From: an uncultured Collinsella sp.
GTDB taxonomy: Bacteria; Actinomycetota; Coriobacteriia; Coriobacteriales; Coriobacteriaceae
Direction: 5' to 3'
Assembly: GCA_900545605.1 (NCBI GenBank)
Contig: UQZL01000003.1
Span: 1-64,000 of the forward strand
Length of the DNA stretch: 64,000 nucleotides
Positions 45,822 through 54,391 of the stretch are shown in pieces. The notes under the pieces were generated by a model. It was not told the origin of the DNA and made no database searches. It saw only the letters and a list, made by a program, of their open reading frames with translations. Each line of letters starts with the position of its first letter. The stretch's first letter is position 1. The position numbers were made by a program, and so were the translations under genes.

Positions 45822-47483
45822 ATGATTGCAAAGACCATTCGCACCTGTTTTCCGATCGCTGCGGCTGCCGTTTCCGACAAGGCCGAGGAGATCAACAAGC
45901 TCAACGTCTTCCCCGTACCCGACGGCGACACCGGCACCAACATGTCGCTCACGCTCGCCTCGGTGACCAAGGAGCTTTCCGCCCTTCCCGCCGATGCCGA
46001 CATGGAGGCCATCGCCGGCGCCATCACCCACGGCTCCCTGATGGGCGCCCGCGGTAACTCCGGCGTCATCACCTCGCAGATTCTGCGCGGCGTGGCCGAG
46101 GGCCTTGTCTCTGCCGATGAGCCCATTACGTCCGCCAACATTGCCTTCGCCTTCCGTCGCGCCGTCAAGGTCGCCTTCCAGGCTGTCCGCAAGCCCATCG
46201 AGGGCACGATCCTCACGGTCCTGCGCGATGTCTCGACCAAGGCCGATGAGTGCGAGAAGAAGAAGTTCTCGGCTGAGGATGCGCTCGATGCCATCGTCGT
46301 TGAGGCGTACCAGTCCGTCGCCCGCACACCCGATCTGTTGCCCGTTCTGAAGGAGAACGGCGTGGTCGACTCCGGCGCCTTTGGCTTCGCCATCTTCCTT
46401 GAGAACTTTGTGGCTGCAGCACTTGGCCGCAGCACCGTTGTCGAGGATTTCTCCGCCACGTTTGATTCCGCTGGCTCTGCCCGCGACGCGGCCCTTGGTC
46501 GCGTTGAGATCGAGGCCAACGACGATTGGGAGGGCTCGGAGTTCCGCTACTGCAACGAGTTCCTGTTTAAGGCCGACGCCCCGTTTGACGAGGACGAGTG
46601 CCTTAAGTTCCTGGGTTCCATGGGCGACTGCGAGCTACTCGTGGGCGCCTATCCCGACTACAAGATCCATGTGCACTCCAACACCCCCAACCTGGTGCTC
46701 GAGCACATGCTGCAGCTCGGTCAGATCTATGAGGTCTTTATCCACAACATGGAGATGGAGGCCCACGACCGTACCGCCAAGATCCACGAGGATCAGGAAA
46801 AGGCCGCCGAGCCCGCCAAGGCGCTGGGCTTTGTCGCCGTTGCCGCCGGTTCCGGCGAGGCCGACATCCTCAAGTCCCTCGGCGTCGACGTGATCGTGTC
46901 CGGTGGCCAGACTATGAATCCCTCGACCGCCGACCTGCTGGGCGCGGTGGACCAGGTCAACGCGACCTCGGTCATCATCTTGCCCAACAACGGCAACATC
47001 CGCATGGCCGCTGAGGCTGCTGCCTCAGCCTGCACCGACAAGAAGGTCGCCGTCGTTCCCACCAAGACCGTCCCGCAGGCCTTTTCCGCGCTGTTCGCGG
47101 TCCTGCCCGATTCCGAGCTCGAGGATGCCGTCGCCGCCATGGTCGACGCCATCAGTGAGGTCCGCGATGGCGAGGTCACCCGCGCCGTGCGCGACTCCAG
47201 TGCCTCTGACGGTTCTCCGATTCACTCCGGTGACGTCATGGGTATCATCGCCGGCTCCATCGACGTGGTCGGCTCCGACGTGAAGCAGGTCACGCTCGAC
47301 TGCATCAACCGCATGCAGGAGGAAGAGGAGGGCGACGCGCTGACGATTCTGGCCGGCGAGGAACTGTCCGATGAGGCCTTCCAGGAGATCGTTGACGCTA
47401 TCGAGGAGGCTCAGCCCGATCTGGAGATTGACGCCCATCGTGGCGAGCAGCCGCTCTATCCCGTGATCTTCTCGATCGAGTAG
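45822..47483 (+). CDS. DAK2-domain kinase, FakA-like
   Basis: FakA (YloV) phosphorylates fatty acids held by FakB. The N-terminal DhaL-type ATP site reads NVFPVPDGDTGTNMSLTLAS and MGARGNSGVITSQILRG. The C-terminal domain holds the EDD-type fold (VSGGQTMNPSTADLL, ILPNNGNIRMAA). It has 553 residues, normal for the family. The position after asp23-like and before recG matches the Bacillus yloU-yloV-recG order. No fakB gene is in the window. Confidence 0.87.
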   Translation: MIAKTIRTCFPIAAAAVSDKAEEINKLNVFPVPDGDTGTNMSLTLASVTKELSALPADADMEAIAGAITHGSLMGARGNSGVITSQILRGVAEGLVSADEPITSANIAFAFRRAVKVAFQAVRKPIEGTILTVLRDVSTKADECEKKKFSAEDALDAIVVEAYQSVARTPDLLPVLKENGVVDSGAFGFAIFLENFVAAALGRSTVVEDFSATFDSAGSARDAALGRVEIEANDDWEGSEFRYCNEFLFKADAPFDEDECLKFLGSMGDCELLVGAYPDYKIHVHSNTPNLVLEHMLQLGQIYEVFIHNMEMEAHDRTAKIHEDQEKAAEPAKALGFVAVAAGSGEADILKSLGVDVIVSGGQTMNPSTADLLGAVDQVNATSVIILPNNGNIRMAAEAAASACTDKKVAVVPTKTVPQAFSALFAVLPDSELEDAVAAMVDAISEVRDGEVTRAVRDSSASDGSPIHSGDVMGIIAGSIDVVGSDVKQVTLDCINRMQEEEEGDALTILAGEELSDEAFQEIVDAIEEAQPDLEIDAHRGEQPLYPVIFSIE

Positions 47484-47493
47484 GCAACTGCCC

Positions 47494-49671
47494 ATGTCCG
47501 AGCTGTGCTCCGTGCCGCGCGTCTCGGAGCGCTTTGCCCAGAGCAATGCGCTCGACGAGGATATCGCGCGACTCAAATTTGTTTCGGGTAAACGTGAGGA
47601 GGCCCTTCGCCGTCTGGGAATTCGGACGGTGGGGGACCTCCTTCTCCATATTCCTCATCGATACCTCGACTTTACCCGTTCGTGGTCCATTGAGATGGCG
47701 CCTATCGGTACCGTGTGCACCATTATCGCCACGGTCGACCGTATCGTCCAAAAGCAGCCGCGTCCGCGCATGCAGGTGACCGAGGTCTCACTTGTTGACG
47801 AGACGGGCGTGCTGCAGGTCGCCTTTTTCCGCCAGCCATGGATTGCCCAGCAGCTTAAGCAGGGCGACCGTTTGGCTGTGATGGGCAAGGTCGAGTTTGC
47901 CTACGGTTTTAAGCAGATGGCCTCGCCGCATTTCGAAAAGCTCGAGGACGGGCGTGCCGCGGGCACCATTTTGCCGGTCCATTATGTGAGTGATGGCGTG
48001 AGCCAGGCGTGGATGCGCCGTATCGTAAGCGGCGCGCTCGAAGTGGTCGCCAATCCGTTCGATCCCATTCCCGCGCCTCTGCGTGTCAAGCGCCGCCTGA
48101 TGAGCAAAGCCCGTGCGCTACGCTCGATTCATTTTCCCTCGAGCATGGCTGAGCGCGATATCGCTCGCCGTCGCCTTGCTTATGAGGAGTGCCTTTACCT
48201 TCAGCTGGCGCTGCGCCTGCGCAACGATGGCGGCCTGGTCGATGTGGTGCCCTATGCCCACACCGCGGGCGAGCACCTGGTCGCGCTCAGGGAAGCCCTG
48301 CCGTTTTCGCTGAGCGAAGAGCAGGAGGCCGCGTTCCAAGACATCCTGCATGATATGTGCGATGGCGGGCGCGTGATGAACCGCCTGCTGCTGGGCGATG
48401 TCGGTACCGGTAAGACCGCCGTTGCCGCCTGCGCGCTGGCTGTGGCTGCCGATAGCGGTACGCAGGCCTGCGTTATGGCGCCCACGGGCGTTCTGGCGCG
48501 CCAATATGCCGATAAGACCGGCCCTCTGCTCTCGCAGGCCGGCATGTCCTGGGCGCTTCTGACGGGTGCCACGCCGGCCGCAGAGCGCGAGCGGATCCAT
48601 GCCCAGCTGGAATCGGGCGAGCTTGATGTGCTCTTTGGCACCCATGCGGTGCTTTCGGATAACGTTGCGTTCAAGCATCTGTCGCTTGTCGTCATCGACG
48701 AGCAGCACCGGTTTGGCGTCGGCCAACGCAACGCCCTACGCGCGAAGGGCCCCGGTGCCGATCTGCTCGTTATGACGGCAACGCCCATCCCACGTACGCT
48801 GGCGCTTTCGGTCTACGGCGATCTGGACACGAGTATCATCCGCCATCGGCCCGTCCCTGGCGCTGGCGTGACGACACGCGTGCTTACCGAGTCGAGCCGC
48901 GACCTGGCCCACGGCGCTATTCGCGAGGCGCACGAAAAGGGCCAGCAGGCCTATGTGATCTGCCCCCTCGTGGAGCCGAGTGACTCGGCCGATGAGCTGG
49001 AAGACGTGCCTGGTATCGCCCGCGACGACGAGGGCCGCGTGACCGTGCCCGTGCCGCTCCACGATACGGCAACCGAGCTCGATCGCCTGCGCCTGGCGTT
49101 GCCGGGACTTACCATCGAACGCCTTCACGGCCGCATGCCGGCGGGGGAGAAGGACCGCGTGATCGATGCCTTCAAGCGCGGAGAGATCGACGTGCTCGTC
49201 TCGACCACGGTGGTCGAGGTGGGCGTCGACGTGCCCAACGCCACCGTCATGGTCATCGAGAACGGTGAGCGCTTTGGCTTGGCGGCCCTGCACCAGCTGC
49301 GCGGTCGCGTGGGCCGCGGCAGCGTGTCGGGCACCTGCCTGGTCATGACGCACTCCAAGGGCAACGGCGGCGCGTCGGCGGCACAAGACCGTCTCCAGTC
49401 GCTCGAAAAGACCTCGGATGGTTTTACGCTTGCCCAGATGGACCTGCGTTTGCGCCACGAGGGCGAAATCCTGGGGTACCGCCAGCATGGCGGTGTGTCC
49501 CTGCGCTTTGTTGACCTGGATGCCGACGAGGAGCTGATCGAATGGGCCCATTTGGACGCGGTCGAGCTCTTGCGGTATGCTTGCAACCTTGACTCCGTGG
49601 CGACGCGCCCCCTGCGCGATGCGGTCGCCATGCGTTATCGACATATCTTTAAGGAGGTCAGCGGAGGATGA
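47494..49671 (+). CDS. recG: ATP-dependent DNA helicase RecG
   Basis: RecG reverses stalled replication forks. The wedge domain (OB fold) fills the first 230 residues. Helicase motifs are LLGDVGTGKTAVAA (Walker A), VVIDEQHRFGVGQR (DEQH), MTATPIPRTL and HQLRGRVGRG. It has 725 residues and starts at ATG 47494. Its end overlaps rsmD as ATGA. Confidence 0.95.
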   Translation: MSELCSVPRVSERFAQSNALDEDIARLKFVSGKREEALRRLGIRTVGDLLLHIPHRYLDFTRSWSIEMAPIGTVCTIIATVDRIVQKQPRPRMQVTEVSLVDETGVLQVAFFRQPWIAQQLKQGDRLAVMGKVEFAYGFKQMASPHFEKLEDGRAAGTILPVHYVSDGVSQAWMRRIVSGALEVVANPFDPIPAPLRVKRRLMSKARALRSIHFPSSMAERDIARRRLAYEECLYLQLALRLRNDGGLVDVVPYAHTAGEHLVALREALPFSLSEEQEAAFQDILHDMCDGGRVMNRLLLGDVGTGKTAVAACALAVAADSGTQACVMAPTGVLARQYADKTGPLLSQAGMSWALLTGATPAAERERIHAQLESGELDVLFGTHAVLSDNVAFKHLSLVVIDEQHRFGVGQRNALRAKGPGADLLVMTATPIPRTLALSVYGDLDTSIIRHRPVPGAGVTTRVLTESSRDLAHGAIREAHEKGQQAYVICPLVEPSDSADELEDVPGIARDDEGRVTVPVPLHDTATELDRLRLALPGLTIERLHGRMPAGEKDRVIDAFKRGEIDVLVSTTVVEVGVDVPNATVMVIENGERFGLAALHQLRGRVGRGSVSGTCLVMTHSKGNGGASAAQDRLQSLEKTSDGFTLAQMDLRLRHEGEILGYRQHGGVSLRFVDLDADEELIEWAHLDAVELLRYACNLDSVATRPLRDAVAMRYRHIFKEVSGG

Positions 49672-50324
49672 GAATCATCGGCGGCGAATGGCGCGGTCGT
49701 AAGATCGAGGAGCCCCGTGGTCGCGATGTCACCCGCCCCACGACTGATCGCGTGCGCGAGGCGTGCGCATCTATGGTCATGTCGGCATTCGATTTCGATT
49801 TGGACGAGGTTCGTGTGCTGGACGCCTTTGGCGGCTCCGGTGCCTTAGGGTTAGAGATGCTCTCTCGTGGGGCCCGCTCGCTCACGACGTTTGAGATCGA
49901 TCGCAACGCCGCGCGGCTCATTACCAAGAATATCGAGTCGCTCTGCCGTGACCGTGCGCGTTGGCGTGTGGTCACGGGCGACATGCTGGCAAGTGCCTCG
50001 CGCGGTCGTGTACCGGGCGGCCCCTTTGATTTGGTCCTGCTCGACCCGCCCTATGCTTTTGGTGCCGAGCCGGTCGAGGAAATGCTGCAGAACCTGGCTC
50101 AGCAGGGTCTGCTTGCGCCTGGCGCTTATGCCCTGTTTGAGCATGCCTCCGCCGATGCGGGCGCGCATCCGGCAGGCTTTGAGACTGTACGTGAGAAGCG
50201 CTACGGCATTACCTCGGTCGACCTGCTTCGTTGGGTCGGCGATGACGACGGTGAGGACGATAGTGCCGTCACCGATGCCGATAACAACGATGCCACGACG
50301 TTTCAGGAGGACGCCCATGAATGA
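49668..50324 (+). CDS. rsmD: 16S rRNA (guanine966-N2)-methyltransferase
   Basis: RsmD methylates G966 of 16S rRNA. The family start MRIIGGEWRGRKI, the SAM site VLDAFGGSGALGLE and the catalytic LLDPPYAFG are present. A 30-residue acidic tail (DDDGEDDSAVTDADNND) is unusual. It overlaps recG by four and coaD by eight bases. Confidence 0.93.
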   Translation: MRIIGGEWRGRKIEEPRGRDVTRPTTDRVREACASMVMSAFDFDLDEVRVLDAFGGSGALGLEMLSRGARSLTTFEIDRNAARLITKNIESLCRDRARWRVVTGDMLASASRGRVPGGPFDLVLLDPPYAFGAEPVEEMLQNLAQQGLLAPGAYALFEHASADAGAHPAGFETVREKRYGITSVDLLRWVGDDDGEDDSAVTDADNNDATTFQEDAHE

Positions 50325-50814
50325 CACCATCAACCGCGTGATCGTCCCGGGCACCTTCGATCCCATCACGTTTGGCCATATTGATGTGATCCGCCGCGCC
50401 CGCCGCATCTTTCCCAGTGTGATCGTCGCTGTTGCAGAGTCGCAGGGTAAAAACGGTGTGGGCACCACGTTTATGCTCGATGAGCGCGTGGCGCTGGCCC
50501 GCGAGGCGCTCGGTAATATCGACGGCGTCGAAGTCCTGCCCTTTACCGGCCTCTTGGTCGACTTCGCTCGTGAGCAGGGGGCGGGGGCCGTGGTCAAGGG
50601 CCTGCGCGCCATGACCGACTTTGAGTATGAGCTGCAGCAGGCCGACCTCAATTATCGCTTGGATAGCGAGCTGGAGTCCATCTTTGTCATGAGTGCTCCG
50701 CAGTACGGTTACATCTCGAGCTCGGTCGTTCGCCAGATCGCCTCGCTCGGCAGCGATGTATCGACGTTTGTGCCGCCCAACGTGGTCGAAGCGCTCAGAC
50801 ATCGCTTTTCGTGA
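50317..50814 (+). CDS. coaD: Phosphopantetheine adenylyltransferase
   Basis: CoaD makes dephospho-CoA from phosphopantetheine and ATP. GTFDPITFGHIDVI holds the nucleotidyl transferase site and ISSSVVRQIA is the family C-terminal motif. ATG 50317 follows AGGAGG and gives 165 residues; an in-frame extension upstream is a shadow of rsmD. Confidence 0.95.
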   Translation: MNDTINRVIVPGTFDPITFGHIDVIRRARRIFPSVIVAVAESQGKNGVGTTFMLDERVALAREALGNIDGVEVLPFTGLLVDFAREQGAGAVVKGLRAMTDFEYELQQADLNYRLDSELESIFVMSAPQYGYISSSVVRQIASLGSDVSTFVPPNVVEALRHRFS

Positions 50815-50882
50815 CGTTTTTTATTGCCTGGTGGCATGTGGTAAACTAGCACGATGATATGTTACCTATGAAAGGAGACCGG

Positions 50883-51380
50883 ATGCCGGGCGAGAATTTT
50901 CCTGGCGATAGGATCGTCAGCTTGGTCGATGAGCTCGAAGGGCTGATCGAGGAAGCCAAGCCGCCTTTCGGCAAGAACGCTCAGTTCAAGGTCATCGACG
51001 CCGACGTGTTCTTCAATATCCTCGACGAGATCCGCATGAGCTATCCCGAGGAGTGGCAGAAGTCCCGCCGTATCCTTAAGGAGCGCGAGGAGCTTATGGC
51101 TTCCGCCGCCGCCCAGGCCGATTCCATCATCGCCGACGCTCAGCAGCAGGCCCTCACCATTGCCGGTGAGCAGGAGATCGTCCGCCTTGCGCAGCAGCAG
51201 GCCGACGACATCCGCGATCGTGCCCAGCAGTACGAGCGCGAGACGCGTTATGCTGCCGAGGACTACGCAGAGCAGGTCTTTACGCACCTGGAGGAAAACC
51301 TCAAGAGTCTGACCGGCACCGTTACCCGTTGCCGCCAGCAGCTCAACGAGGACGCTGCCCAGCAGAATGGTCAGTGGTAA
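50883..51380 (+). CDS. DivIVA/Wag31-like coiled-coil protein
   Basis: This 165-residue protein has a short N-terminal domain and a long coiled coil (residues about 60-150, alanine- and glutamine-rich), similar to small actinobacterial proteins next to coaD. Such coiled coils may mark membrane or cell-growth sites. ATG 50883 follows AAAGGAGA. A role in envelope growth is inferred from family and position. Confidence 0.65.
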   Translation: MPGENFPGDRIVSLVDELEGLIEEAKPPFGKNAQFKVIDADVFFNILDEIRMSYPEEWQKSRRILKEREELMASAAAQADSIIADAQQQALTIAGEQEIVRLAQQQADDIRDRAQQYERETRYAAEDYAEQVFTHLEENLKSLTGTVTRCRQQLNEDAAQQNGQW

Positions 51381-51934
51381 TGGCTGAGTTCCCGAGTGTT
51401 ACCGTCGATCTTTCCGAGCAGCTCGAGTTTCCTGGAGATTCGTATCCGCTGACCGGTAAGGTCGATGTCGCCACCTACACGGTGGGCGAGAAGGAGTACC
51501 AGCTTCAGGACGGCATCGACTACGACGTTGTCTTTACCAATGCCGGTACCGGTGTCTTGCTCACGGGCATGGTCCGCGCGCACGCCACCGGTGAGTGCGA
51601 CCGTTGCCTGGAGCCCGCCTCGTTTGATATCGCCGGAGAGATCGAGGAGTTCTACCTCTTTGAGGAGCCCGAGGATCCCGAGGCCTACGAGGACGGCTAC
51701 GAGCTCCTGGGTGAGGACCGCATCGTCGATCTGGGTGAGCCCATCAATGACGCGGTCGTTATGGACACGCCGTTTGTGGTGCTCTGCAAGCCCGATTGCC
51801 GTGGTCTGTGCCCCACATGCGGTTGCAATCTCAACGTCGAGCAATGCGATTGCGCCGCCCAGGCAGAGGCAGAATGGGCCGCTGCCACGGAAAATCCATT
51901 TGCAGCATTGAAGAATCTCAAGCTTGATGAGTAA
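51380..51934 (+). CDS. DUF177 (YceD-like) protein
   Basis: YceD-type proteins precede rpmF in many bacteria and are linked to rRNA or L32 maturation. The sequence has GECDRCLEPASFDIAGEI near residue 70 and CRGLCPTCGCNLN near 155. ATG 51380 overlaps the upstream stop as TAATG, giving 184 residues. Confidence 0.87.
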   Translation: MAEFPSVTVDLSEQLEFPGDSYPLTGKVDVATYTVGEKEYQLQDGIDYDVVFTNAGTGVLLTGMVRAHATGECDRCLEPASFDIAGEIEEFYLFEEPEDPEAYEDGYELLGEDRIVDLGEPINDAVVMDTPFVVLCKPDCRGLCPTCGCNLNVEQCDCAAQAEAEWAAATENPFAALKNLKLDE

Positions 51935-51998
51935 AACTGTGGTAGTATCGCTACTTGCGCGTAATCGCCACACTGGATAGTTCATAAGGAAGGTCACT

Positions 51999-52178
51999 AT
52001 GCCCGTACCTAAACAAAAGCAGGGTCGTATCCGCACTCACACCCGTCGTTCCGCCAACATGAAGATCTCGGCTGCGGCTCAGTCCACGTGCCCCCGTTGC
52101 GGCGCTGTCAAGCTTCCGCACCACGTGTGCCCCAGCTGCGGTTTCTACAAGGACCGCGAGGTTATCGTTACCGAGTAA
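51999..52178 (+). CDS. rpmF: 50S ribosomal protein L32
   Basis: This 59-residue protein reads MPVPKQKQGRIRTHTRRS at the start and carries CPRC and CPSC, the zinc-binding form of L32. The ribosome binding site AAGGAAGG precedes ATG 51999. It lies between the DUF177 gene and plsX, as usual. Confidence 0.95.
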   Translation: MPVPKQKQGRIRTHTRRSANMKISAAAQSTCPRCGAVKLPHHVCPSCGFYKDREVIVTE

Positions 52179-52219
52179 CGGTATACTCTGGACGCGATGC
52201 CGTTCCAAATGGAACCACA

Positions 52220-52249
52220 ATGGCCGGCTCAATGAGTCGGCCATTTTTG
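52220..52249 (+). terminator. Terminator between rpmF and plsX
   Basis: AATGGCCGGCTC and GAGTCGGCCATT form a stem around AAT with a following TTTTT, so rpmF and plsX may be expressed at different levels. Confidence 0.75.
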
Positions 52250-52265
52250 TATAAGGAGCATGTAT

Positions 52266-53285
52266 ATGAGTAACGTTCGCGTTTGTGTAGACGTTGTGGG
52301 CGGAGACGAGAAACCTCAGGTTGTTCTCGATGGTATCGAGGCTGCGCTTGCCGCCGATCCCGATATCGAGGTCTTGGCAGCTGGTCCCGCCGAAATCGTC
52401 AATCCCTTTGCCGCTTCCCATGCACGTGTTGAGGCCCTTGAGGCGCCTGACGTTATCGCCATGGATGACGATCCCATTCGCGCCGTGATGACCAAGCGTA
52501 AGTCGTCGATCGTGCTTTCTTGCCGCGCCATTAAGAAGGGTAATGCGGACGCGTTTTTCTCTGCCGGCTCCACCGGCGCCATGACCGCCGCTGCCACCGC
52601 CTACGTGACGCCGTTTAGGTATCAGGCCGAAGGCAAGAAGCAGCCGGTGCGCCCCTGTCTGACCAATGCGCTGCCCAATCGCGCCGGCGGTCTGACGGTG
52701 CTGTGCGATATGGGCGCCAACCCCGATGTCGAGGTCGATGACATGGTGCGTTTTGCTCAGATGGGTAGCGCCTATGCCCGCGTCGTCCTGGGCATCGAGC
52801 ATCCCCGCGTGGGCCTGCTTGCCAACGGCACCGAGGACGAGAAGGGCTCCAACTTTACCAAGGCCTGCTTCCCGGCCATGAAAGCCGCCGTTCCCGGCTT
52901 TGTTGGTAACTGCGAGGGCACCGATCTTACGTCGGGCAATTTTGACGTCGTGGTCGCCGACGGCATGTCGGGCAACATCGCGCTCAAGGCCACCGAGGGC
53001 GCTGCCAAGTTTTTGCTGCAGGAACTCAAGGGTGCCTTTATGGCCTCGCTCGGCACCAAGATCGCCGCGCTGCTCATCAAAAAGCAGATGCGCGAGATTA
53101 AAGCCAAGCTTTCGGGCGACGCCAAGGGCGGCGCGATTCTTTTGGGCCTGTGCGGCGTGGTCCTGATCGGCCATGGTGCCACCTCGGTCGAGGCTGTTAA
53201 AAACGGTACGCTTGCGGCGGCCGAAGCCGTGCGCGCCGGGCTGGTCGAGAATGTCGCCAACTCTATGGACGGTATCGTTTTATAA
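52266..53285 (+). CDS. plsX: Phosphate acyltransferase PlsX
   Basis: PlsX makes acyl-phosphate from acyl-ACP for phospholipid synthesis. The family start VCVDVVGGDEKPQVVLDGIE (usually GGDhaP, here GGDEKP), SAGSTGAMTAAATAYV, CDMGANPDVEV and GLLANGTEDEKG are present. ATG 52266 lies seven bases after AAGGAG and gives 339 residues. Confidence 0.93.
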   Translation: MSNVRVCVDVVGGDEKPQVVLDGIEAALAADPDIEVLAAGPAEIVNPFAASHARVEALEAPDVIAMDDDPIRAVMTKRKSSIVLSCRAIKKGNADAFFSAGSTGAMTAAATAYVTPFRYQAEGKKQPVRPCLTNALPNRAGGLTVLCDMGANPDVEVDDMVRFAQMGSAYARVVLGIEHPRVGLLANGTEDEKGSNFTKACFPAMKAAVPGFVGNCEGTDLTSGNFDVVVADGMSGNIALKATEGAAKFLLQELKGAFMASLGTKIAALLIKKQMREIKAKLSGDAKGGAILLGLCGVVLIGHGATSVEAVKNGTLAAAEAVRAGLVENVANSMDGIVL

Positions 53286-53332
53286 GAGCGAGTAAGAGTG
53301 CTGTTATGTGCTTCGCGGCGCACGTCGTGGGG

Positions 53333-53380
53333 TAGAATCAGAACCGTGTCTTGGTACCGCCCGGGCGGTACCATTCTTTT
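53333..53380 (+). promoter_or_regulatory. Region before acpP: -10 box and hairpin
   Basis: TAGAAT at 53333-53338 may be a -10 box. GGTACCGC (53353-53360) and GCGGTACC (53365-53372) form a strong hairpin followed by ATTCTTTT, which could be a leader terminator before acpP. Confidence 0.5.
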
Positions 53381-53409
53381 GGTATTCATGCACTATGAGA
53401 GGAAGCGCT

Positions 53410-53652
53410 ATGGACCGCTCCGAAATCTTCGACAAGATCGCCGAGGTCGCTGCTGACGTTCTGGGCGTCGATGTTGCCGAAATTAGCGATGAGACCACCT
53501 TTGACGACCTCGATGCCAACTCGCTCGAGCGCCTGCAGCTGGTTACGGCTATCGAGGACGAGTTCAACCTCGAGATCGATGACGAGACCCTGCTCTCGCT
53601 CAACTCTGTCGCCGACGCCGTCGACGCTATCGAAGCTGCCAAGGAGGCCTAA
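53410..53652 (+). CDS. acpP: Acyl carrier protein
   Basis: The 80-residue ACP carries the phosphopantetheine serine in LDANSLERLQL and the usual acidic helices. ATG 53410 lies six bases after AGAGGA. It precedes rnc, matching the plsX-acpP-rnc order of many Firmicutes and Actinobacteria. Confidence 0.95.
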   Translation: MDRSEIFDKIAEVAADVLGVDVAEISDETTFDDLDANSLERLQLVTAIEDEFNLEIDDETLLSLNSVADAVDAIEAAKEA

Positions 53653-53655
53653 GTC

Positions 53656-54381
53656 TTGGCTTTATCCGACCGACTTACGCGCGCCCAGGAAATCCTGGGC
53701 CACGAGTTCAACAATAAGGTGCTGCTGCGCGCGGCGCTTACGCATCCCTCGGCAGTCGAGGGACAGCCGGTTTCTGCCAGCTATGAGCGCCTTGAGTTCT
53801 TGGGCGATTCCATTTTGGGCGCTGTGGTCGCACGCTCCCTGTTTGAGTCCTATCCCGAGTTTGACGAGGGCAAGCTCACGCGCCTGAAGGTGTCGCTTGT
53901 CTCGGGCGCTACGCTGTCCGAGGTTTCTCACGAGCTGGGCATCGACGACATCATCATCTTTGGTGCCTCTGAGACCGGTACTGGTGCGCGCGGCCTGCAT
54001 TCGGCCCTCGAGAACGTCTATGAGTCGCTCGTGGGCGCGCTGTACCTGGATGCCGGCTGGGACGTTGCGGCAGAGTTCATTCACCGTACGCTTAAGCCGC
54101 ATTTGGCTTCCGAGCGTGCTGAGCATCCTGCAAACCCCAAGTCGTTTTTGCAGGAGTGCGTGCAAGCCGACGGTCACGAGCCCCCGGCGTATAAGCTCGT
54201 TGGCTCCGAGGGCCCGGCGCATGCGCCCACCTTTACCGCCGTGGTGTTGATCGATGGTATTCGTCAGGGTCGCGGCTCCGGCTCCTCAAAGAAGGAAGCC
54301 GAGGGAGCCGCTGCACTCGAGGCACTTGACCGCATGGGCTACACCACCAACGGCGTGATTCTCAACAAGAAGCCTGTTTAA
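53656..54381 (+). CDS. rnc: Ribonuclease III
   Basis: RNase III cuts double-stranded RNA, including rRNA precursors. The catalytic helix ERLEFLGDSILG and the ENVYESLVGALYLDAG motif with its essential E are present, and a C-terminal dsRBD (PTFTAVVLIDGI, SKKEAEGAAALEAL) follows. It has 241 residues and starts at TTG 53656 after AAGGAGG. Confidence 0.95.
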   Translation: MALSDRLTRAQEILGHEFNNKVLLRAALTHPSAVEGQPVSASYERLEFLGDSILGAVVARSLFESYPEFDEGKLTRLKVSLVSGATLSEVSHELGIDDIIIFGASETGTGARGLHSALENVYESLVGALYLDAGWDVAAEFIHRTLKPHLASERAEHPANPKSFLQECVQADGHEPPAYKLVGSEGPAHAPTFTAVVLIDGIRQGRGSGSSKKEAEGAAALEALDRMGYTTNGVILNKKPV

Positions 54382-54391
54382 GCGAGGAACC